Positions 56,601-64,000 of a stretch of 64,000 bases of DNA are shown here, one piece after another. Location: assembly GCF_000425185.1 (NCBI RefSeq), contig NZ_AULH01000007.1, positions 1-64,000 on the forward strand. The letters are read 5' to 3'. Made by a program: the position numbers and the translations under genes. Numbering within the stretch: the first letter of the stretch is position 1; every line of letters starts with the position of its first letter. A model generated the notes under the pieces. The model saw only the letters and a list, made by a program, of their open reading frames with translations, was not told the origin of the DNA and did not search any database. Source of the stretch: Pleomorphomonas koreensis DSM 23070 (lineage in GTDB: Bacteria > Pseudomonadota > Alphaproteobacteria > Rhizobiales > Pleomorphomonadaceae).

Positions 56601-59024
56601 TCAGGCCTTGTCGAGGAAGCTGTCCACCACCCGTTTCTGGCCGGCCTTGTCGAAATCGACGGTCACCTTGTTGCCGTCGACGGCGGCCACCGAGCCGGGG
56701 CCGAACTTGACGTGGAACACCCGGTCACCGGACGCGAATTTCGGCGCACCCTCCACCACCGACTTGGCGATCAGCTCGCCCTCGATCAGCTTCGGCTGGC
56801 CGCGGCCGCGGCCGTAGGCCGACTGGGCCGGCGAGGCGAAGCCGCGGCCGCTGGGGCCGTTCGCCTTCTGCGCCTTCTGGGCGCGTTGCCAGCCGGGCGT
56901 GCCGTAGTTGGACTGGAAGCGCTCGACGCTGTCAAAGCGCGAGGCGCCGTAAGGGTTCTGGCGGCCGTAGGAGGAACCGTAGCCGCCGTAGGCGCTGCCG
57001 GTCTCCTTGATCTCGACATGGGCGGCCGGCAGTTCGTCGAGGAAGCGCGAGGGGATCGACGACTGCCAGGAGCCGTGGATGCGGCGGTTCGACGTGAACC
57101 AGATCAGGCAACGCCGCTTGGCGCGGGTCAGGCCAACATAGGCGAGGCGGCGCTCTTCTTCCAGGCCGGCGCGGCCGCCCTCGTCGAGCGCCCGCTGGTG
57201 CGGGAACAGGCCCTCCTCCCAGCCGGGCAGGAACACGGTGTCGAATTCGAGCCCCTTGGCCGAATGCAGCGTCATGATCGAGACGGCGTCCAGCTGCTCG
57301 CCGGCGTCGCGGTCCATCACCAGGGATATGTGTTCGAGGAAGCCCTCCATGCTCTCGAACTCGTCCATGGAGCGGATCAGTTCCTTGAGGTTTTCGAGCC
57401 GGCCCGGCGCCTCGGCCGAGCGGTCGTTCTGCCACATGGCGGTGTAGCCGCTCTCGTCGAGGATCAGCTCGGCCAGCTCGGTGTGGCGCATGGCGGGGAT
57501 CAGGTCGCGCCAGCGGCCGATGCTGTCGAGGAAGTCGCGGAGCGCGGTGCGCGTCTTGCCCTTCAGCTCCTCGGTGGCGACGAGCTGCCGCGTCGCCTCG
57601 GTGAGCGGCACGCCCTCGGCCCGGCCGTAGTCGTGCAGCGTGCGGACGGAGGTGTCGCCGATGCCGCGGCGCGGCGTGTTGACGATGCGCTCGAAGGCGA
57701 GGTCGTCGCCCGGCTGCATGACGATGCGGAAATAGGCGAGGGCGTCGCGGATCTCGGCCCGCTCGTAGAAGCGCGGGCCGCCGATGACGCGGTAAGGGAT
57801 GCCGGAGGTGACGAAGCGGTCTTCGAACTCGCGCATCTGGAACGAGGCGCGCACGAGAATGGCGATGTCGTTGAGCGGCGTGCCGGCCCGCTGGAGGCGT
57901 TCGATCTCGTCGCCGATCGAGCGGGCCTCCTCCTCCGAATCCCAGGCCGAGGCGACGAACACCTTGTCCTCGTCGTCGCCTTGCGGCAGGTCGGTGAACA
58001 GCGTCTTGCCGAGCCGCGCCTCGTTGTGGGCGATCAGGTGCGAGGCGGCGCCGAGGATGTGGGCGGTGGAGCGGTAGTTGCGTTCGAGCCGGATCACCTT
58101 GGCGCCGGGGAAGTCGCGCTCGTAGCGCAGGATGTTGTCGACCTCGGCGCCGCGCCAGCCGTAGATCGACTGGTCGTCGTCGCCGACGCAGCAGATGTTG
58201 TGCGAGCCCTGGGCCAGGAGGCGCAGCCAGAGATACTGGACGACGTTGGTATCCTGGTACTCGTCGACCAGGATGAAGCGGAAGCGCTTGTGATAGTCGG
58301 CGAGCACGTCGGGGTTCTGGCGCAGGAGCGTCACCGTCTCCAGCAGCAGGTCGCCGAAGTCGACGGCGTTCAGCACTTTGAGGCGCGCCTGATAGTCGGC
58401 GTAAAGCTCGCGGCCCCGGCCGTTGACATAGGCGCGCGCCTCGCCCTCGGGGATGTCGGCCGGACGGAGGCCCTTGTTCTTCCAGCCGTCGAGGGCGGCG
58501 GCGAACTGGCGGGCCGGCCAGCGCTTCTCGTCGATGCCCTCGGCCTGGATCAGCTGCTTGATCAGGCGGATCTGATCGTCGGTGTCGAGAATGGTGAAGT
58601 TGCTCTTGAGGCCGACCAGCTCGGCGTTCTTCCTCAGCATGCGCACGCCGATCGAGTGGAAGGTGCCGAGCCAGGGCATGCCCTCGACGACGCCGCCGAC
58701 CAGCTGGCCGACGCGCTCCTTCATCTCGCGCGCCGCCTTGTTGGTGAAGGTCACCGCCAGGATCTGCGAGGGGAAGGCGCGGCGCGTCGCCAGGATGTGG
58801 GCGATGCGGGTGGTCAGCACCCGCGTCTTGCCGGTGCCGGCTCCGGCCAGCACCAGGACGGGGCCGTCCAGCGTCTCGACCGCCTCGCGCTGCTCGGGGT
58901 TCATGCCCTGAAGATAGCCGCCGGCGCCGGCCGCCGGACGGGCGGCGGCCATGGCGCGGGCGGCGATGCCCAGCGCGGGCGCGGCGTCGAAATCGCTGTC
59001 GTCGTGATTCTGGGAAGCGGTCAT
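56601..59024 (-). CDS. uvrD: ATP-dependent DNA helicase UvrD/PcrA
   Basis: The 807-residue superfamily 1A helicase has the Q motif (LNPEQREAV-like, MNPEQREAVETLDGP), Walker A (LAGAGTGKT), motif II (ILVDEYQDTN), motif III (VGDDDQSIYGWRGA), motif IV (LERNYRST), motif V (MTLHSAKGLEFD) and motif VI (EERRLAYVGLTRAK). A Gly/Arg-rich linker precedes the C-terminal Tudor-like end (VKFGPGSVAAVDGNKVTVDFD). It acts in mismatch and nucleotide-excision repair and is 71 bases downstream of ligA. Confidence 0.95.
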   Translation of the reverse strand: MTASQNHDDSDFDAAPALGIAARAMAAARPAAGAGGYLQGMNPEQREAVETLDGPVLVLAGAGTGKTRVLTTRIAHILATRRAFPSQILAVTFTNKAAREMKERVGQLVGGVVEGMPWLGTFHSIGVRMLRKNAELVGLKSNFTILDTDDQIRLIKQLIQAEGIDEKRWPARQFAAALDGWKNKGLRPADIPEGEARAYVNGRGRELYADYQARLKVLNAVDFGDLLLETVTLLRQNPDVLADYHKRFRFILVDEYQDTNVVQYLWLRLLAQGSHNICCVGDDDQSIYGWRGAEVDNILRYERDFPGAKVIRLERNYRSTAHILGAASHLIAHNEARLGKTLFTDLPQGDDEDKVFVASAWDSEEEARSIGDEIERLQRAGTPLNDIAILVRASFQMREFEDRFVTSGIPYRVIGGPRFYERAEIRDALAYFRIVMQPGDDLAFERIVNTPRRGIGDTSVRTLHDYGRAEGVPLTEATRQLVATEELKGKTRTALRDFLDSIGRWRDLIPAMRHTELAELILDESGYTAMWQNDRSAEAPGRLENLKELIRSMDEFESMEGFLEHISLVMDRDAGEQLDAVSIMTLHSAKGLEFDTVFLPGWEEGLFPHQRALDEGGRAGLEEERRLAYVGLTRAKRRCLIWFTSNRRIHGSWQSSIPSRFLDELPAAHVEIKETGSAYGGYGSSYGRQNPYGASRFDSVERFQSNYGTPGWQRAQKAQKANGPSGRGFASPAQSAYGRGRGQPKLIEGELIAKSVVEGAPKFASGDRVFHVKFGPGSVAAVDGNKVTVDFDKAGQKRVVDSFLDKA

Positions 59025-59095
59025 GGGGAGAACAATAGAGCAACGGCGCGGCGGTTGCGAGACCGCCCGTCGATTTTCGGTTTTGGAGCCGAGAC

Positions 59096-61321
<2,226 letters not shown>

Positions 61322-61876
61322 TCAAAGGCCGGCGACAGCCGTCGTCACCATGATCGCGCCGGCGAAGGCGGCGAGCACGGCGGCTGTGGTCTTGTTGACG
61401 GCCTCGGCGCCGGCCCAGCGGCGGCCGAGCCGGCCGAGCACGAGGCCGAGGAGGCCCCAGGCGGCGGTCGCCAGAAGGATGGCGGCGGCAAGGCCGGCGA
61501 GGAGCGGCGGCGGCGCGCCCGGCGGCAGGACGACGAAGGCCAGCACCAGCGCCTTCGGATTGACGAGCGTGATCAGGAAGACGCGGGCGATCGGCACGGC
61601 AGCGCCGTCGGCCGGACCGGAACGCCACAGCTTCACCGCCGACAGGGCGAGCACCGCCGCCGCCAGGAGCTTCAGGATCGGCGCGGCGCCGGACAGCGTG
61701 GCGGCGGCAAGGCCGAGCAGCGTCAGAGACAGGCCGTAGGCGGCGAGCACGGCGCCGAGCGCCGCCGGCAGGCGGCGAAGACCCTCCGTCGCCGTGGCGG
61801 CGGCGACCAGCGCGTTGGTCGGGCCAGGCAACAGCAGGAGCAGGACGGCGGCGGACAGCGGGGCGTCGAAGGGCAT
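61322..61876 (-). CDS. LysE/RhtB-type amino acid exporter
   Basis: The 184-residue protein has six hydrophobic helices, the LLLLPGPTNALVAAATA motif near the start and the LVNPKALVLAF motif in the fourth helix, both hallmarks of the LysE/RhtB superfamily. Substrate prediction is not possible; amino acids or small amines are usual. The start at ATG 61876 gives the typical MPFDAP; the upstream frame to 61921 adds a Ser/Arg-rich stretch. Confidence 0.82.
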   Translation of the reverse strand: MPFDAPLSAAVLLLLLPGPTNALVAAATATEGLRRLPAALGAVLAAYGLSLTLLGLAAATLSGAAPILKLLAAAVLALSAVKLWRSGPADGAAVPIARVFLITLVNPKALVLAFVVLPPGAPPPLLAGLAAAILLATAAWGLLGLVLGRLGRRWAGAEAVNKTTAAVLAAFAGAIMVTTAVAGL

Positions 61877-62140
61877 GGCGGCGGCGGGACGGCTCCGGGA
61901 AAAGCTTACCGGCAATAGCATATTTCGTGGCCGGAAAAAGCCGTCCGGCCCGGCCGGCGGATGGTCAACTATGTCTTAATCCCGTTTCCCAGGGGCGTTC
62001 CGATTTGCTAAGTCTCTGCGGACGGGGCGGAGCCCGCCGTGGTGCGATCCTTGCACGGCGGCGCGGCAACCGGTTGGGCGCGGCGCGGCAGAGGCTTGAG
62101 CCCGCCGTCGCACCGGATCGGGTATACGGGAGCCAAGACG

Positions 62141-64000
62141 CTGAATTCGCTGTATTTCGGTATCGGATTCACGGTCATTCTGGCGCTGTTCGTGGCGCTG
62201 GTGGGGCCGCTTTTCGTCGACTGGACGGCCTACCGGGCCGCTTTCGAGACGGAAGCCGCGCATGTTGTGGGACACAAGGTGTCCGTCCGCGGGACGGCCG
62301 ATGCCAATCTGTTGCCCTATCCCTCGCTGTCCTTCTCCAACGTGGTGATCGGCGACGATCCGAACGCGCCGCTGATGACGGTCGGCCGCTTCGACATGGA
62401 GATCGAGCTGTTCCCGCTGTTGTCGGGTGAAATCCACGTCACCGCCATGCACGTCGTCGAGCCGGAGCTGAACGTCCGCATCGACGACAACGGCGCTTTC
62501 GAGTGGATGGCCGCCGACGGCGGCCTCGGCATCAACCCGAGCCGGGTGACGCTGAGCGGCGTCGATATCGAGAACGGCCGCGTCGTCGTCGCCGATGCCC
62601 GGCACAGCCAGCCGGTGGTGGTCGATGGCATCAACGCCCGCCTTGACGCGCCGGCCCTGGCCGGCCCCTACAAGATCGAGGGCACGGCGCGGACCGGCGG
62701 CGACACCTTCTCCGTCAAGGCGGCGACCGGCGCCGCCGACGGCAGCGGCACGCTGACGCTGAAGGCCAACGTGCGCTCGGCGGCCCGTCCGGTGGCGGCG
62801 AGCTTCGACGGCCGGCTGAAGATCGCCAACCACCGGCCGACCTGGGCCGGCAAGGCGACGCTCGCCCGCGTCATCGCCAAGGAGGACCGGGAGACGCTGC
62901 CCTGGTCGCTGGATGCCGATCTCGACGTGTCCAGCCGGGCGGTGCTGGCCAAGGCGCTGGAGTTCCGCTACGGCAGCGAGGAGCGGCCGTTCAGCATTTC
63001 CGGCGTCGCCACGCTCGATCTGGCGGCGGTGCCGAGCTTCGAGGCGGTGCTGTCGGCCCGCCAGATCGACCTCGACCGGACGCTCGGCGAGGGACCGGAC
63101 AAGCCGGTGTCCTTCGACGGCGCGCTCACGGCCTTCGGCGCCGCCATCGCCGGCCTGCCGGTGCCGGGCGTGCCCGGCCGCATCGGCTTCGACATTCCCG
63201 GCGTGGTGGTCGGCGGCAGCATTGTCTCCGACCTCCGGGCCGACCTGGTCACCGCCGCCTCGGGCTGGACCATCGATACGCTGGAAGCGACGCTGCCCGG
63301 CCGTTCGTCGCTGGCCGCCCACGGCCGGCTGGCCACCACGCCGACCGTCGGCTTCGACGGCGACGTGACGCTGTCCTCCGATCAGCCGGCGACGCTGATC
63401 GCCTGGTGGGCGCCCAACCGGCCGAAGGTTGTCCTCGATCCGTTCCGCGTCAGCGCCAAGGTGGCCGCCTCGGCCGACGGGCTGACGCTCGACGAGGTCG
63501 ACGCCCGCCTCGACGACGGCCGGGTCAGCGGCTCGCTCGATTTCGCGCCCGGTCTCGCCGGCCGCAAGCCGCGCCTGACGCTGGCGCTCGACGCCGACCA
63601 GTTGCGCCTCTCCGACGTCGAGACGGTGGCCGGTCTCGTCACGGGACCGGGCGCCGGGGCGGACGTGGTGGTCAAGGCGGCCATCGGCACGCTGATCGCC
63701 GGCGACGCTCGCGCCGAGGGCTTCGACGTGTCGGCGTCGCTGGTCGACGCCACGCTCGACGTCGACCGGCTGTTCGTCCGCTCGCTGTCCGGCGCCCGCG
63801 TCACGGCGGCCGGCACCATCCGCGACGTGACGACGACGCCCGACGGCTCGATCCAGATGCGCGTGTCGGCCGAGAAGCTGGACGGCATCGCCGATCTCGC
63901 CCGCGCGCTCGTCCCCGACACGCCGGCCGCCGCCTTCCTGCGCGACGCGGCGCCGCATCTCGGCCCGGCCAGCCTCGAAGGCACGGTGCTGGCCAGGGCG
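62141..64000 (+). CDS. AsmA family protein, partial at the right edge
   Basis: The open frame runs off the window after 620 codons. It has an N-terminal membrane anchor (LNSLYFGIGFTVILALFVALVGPLFV), the AsmA-type DWTAYRAAFETEAAHVVGHKVSVRGTADANLLPYPSLSFSNVVIG block and repeated beta-rich segments typical of the TamB/AsmA bridge-like superfamily, thought to move lipids or control outer-membrane assembly. No ATG, GTG or TTG fits. CTG 62141, eight bases after GGGAG, gives the expected N terminus (MNSLYF after initiation). Loss of a few bases upstream is the other explanation. Confidence 0.85.
   Translation, partial: MNSLYFGIGFTVILALFVALVGPLFVDWTAYRAAFETEAAHVVGHKVSVRGTADANLLPYPSLSFSNVVIGDDPNAPLMTVGRFDMEIELFPLLSGEIHVTAMHVVEPELNVRIDDNGAFEWMAADGGLGINPSRVTLSGVDIENGRVVVADARHSQPVVVDGINARLDAPALAGPYKIEGTARTGGDTFSVKAATGAADGSGTLTLKANVRSAARPVAASFDGRLKIANHRPTWAGKATLARVIAKEDRETLPWSLDADLDVSSRAVLAKALEFRYGSEERPFSISGVATLDLAAVPSFEAVLSARQIDLDRTLGEGPDKPVSFDGALTAFGAAIAGLPVPGVPGRIGFDIPGVVVGGSIVSDLRADLVTAASGWTIDTLEATLPGRSSLAAHGRLATTPTVGFDGDVTLSSDQPATLIAWWAPNRPKVVLDPFRVSAKVAASADGLTLDEVDARLDDGRVSGSLDFAPGLAGRKPRLTLALDADQLRLSDVETVAGLVTGPGAGADVVVKAAIGTLIAGDARAEGFDVSASLVDATLDVDRLFVRSLSGARVTAAGTIRDVTTTPDGSIQMRVSAEKLDGIADLARALVPDTPAAAFLRDAAPHLGPASLEGTVLARA

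Overview
The window is a high-GC, densely packed stretch of chromosome from an alphaproteobacterium, most likely of the order Hyphomicrobiales (Rhizobiales). The order-level call rests on a BA14K-family protein, an alphaproteobacterial FtsZ with a long linker and a conserved C-terminal peptide, a petABC bc1 operon, and rhizobial-type small secreted and lipoproteins. A narrower placement would be a guess. I see no rRNA, tRNA, insertion sequence, prophage or CRISPR array.

Positions 1-12000 hold an atypical receiver-domain protein divergent from a Crp/Fnr-family regulator, a pentapeptide-repeat protein behind apt, and the cytochrome bc1 operon petA-petB-petC, closed by a clear terminator. Next come two ABC-exporter half-transporters with almost identical ATPase domains. 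They flank a tandem pair of paralogous 130-residue lipoproteins. This lipoprotein/exporter block is the most accessory-looking part of the window and has no recognised substrate.

Positions 12000-20000 are a string of small transcription units on both strands: trmL, a GST-like protein, a BA14K protein, hemF, a frameshifted small secreted protein, a DeoR regulator with an MFS transporter and a VOC protein, epmA divergent from its substrate gene efp, and an entericidin-like lipoprotein.

Positions 20045-39320 contain the complete division and cell wall (dcw) cluster: mraZ, rsmH, ftsL, ftsI, a fused murE-murF, mraY, murD, ftsW, murG, murC, murB, ddlB, ftsQ, ftsA, ftsZ. Most junctions overlap by 1-4 bases. 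The promoter before mraZ carries four CCC(A/G) boxes at exact 10-bp spacing, which read as an MraZ operator on the opposite strand. A strong terminator follows ftsZ.

Positions 39341-50450 break the usual order. Downstream of ftsZ lie a ribose-type (CUT2) ABC importer with a divergent LacI regulator and two operator palindromes, an azlCD branched-chain amino acid exporter under a striking double palindrome, pncA and a GNAT acetyltransferase. Only then come recN, bamD and lpxC, on the opposite strand.

Positions 50600-64000 carry aminopeptidase P, a 66-residue unknown, prmA, a UshA-like nucleotidase, a RibD-like reductase, a UvrD/PcrA helicase, ligA, a LysE-type exporter, and an AsmA-like protein that runs off the right end and seems to start at CTG.

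The window is mostly housekeeping. The best candidates for something new are the lipoprotein pair between the two exporters, the MurE-MurF fusion, the mraZ and azlC operators, and a six-codon leader ORF upstream of the second exporter.
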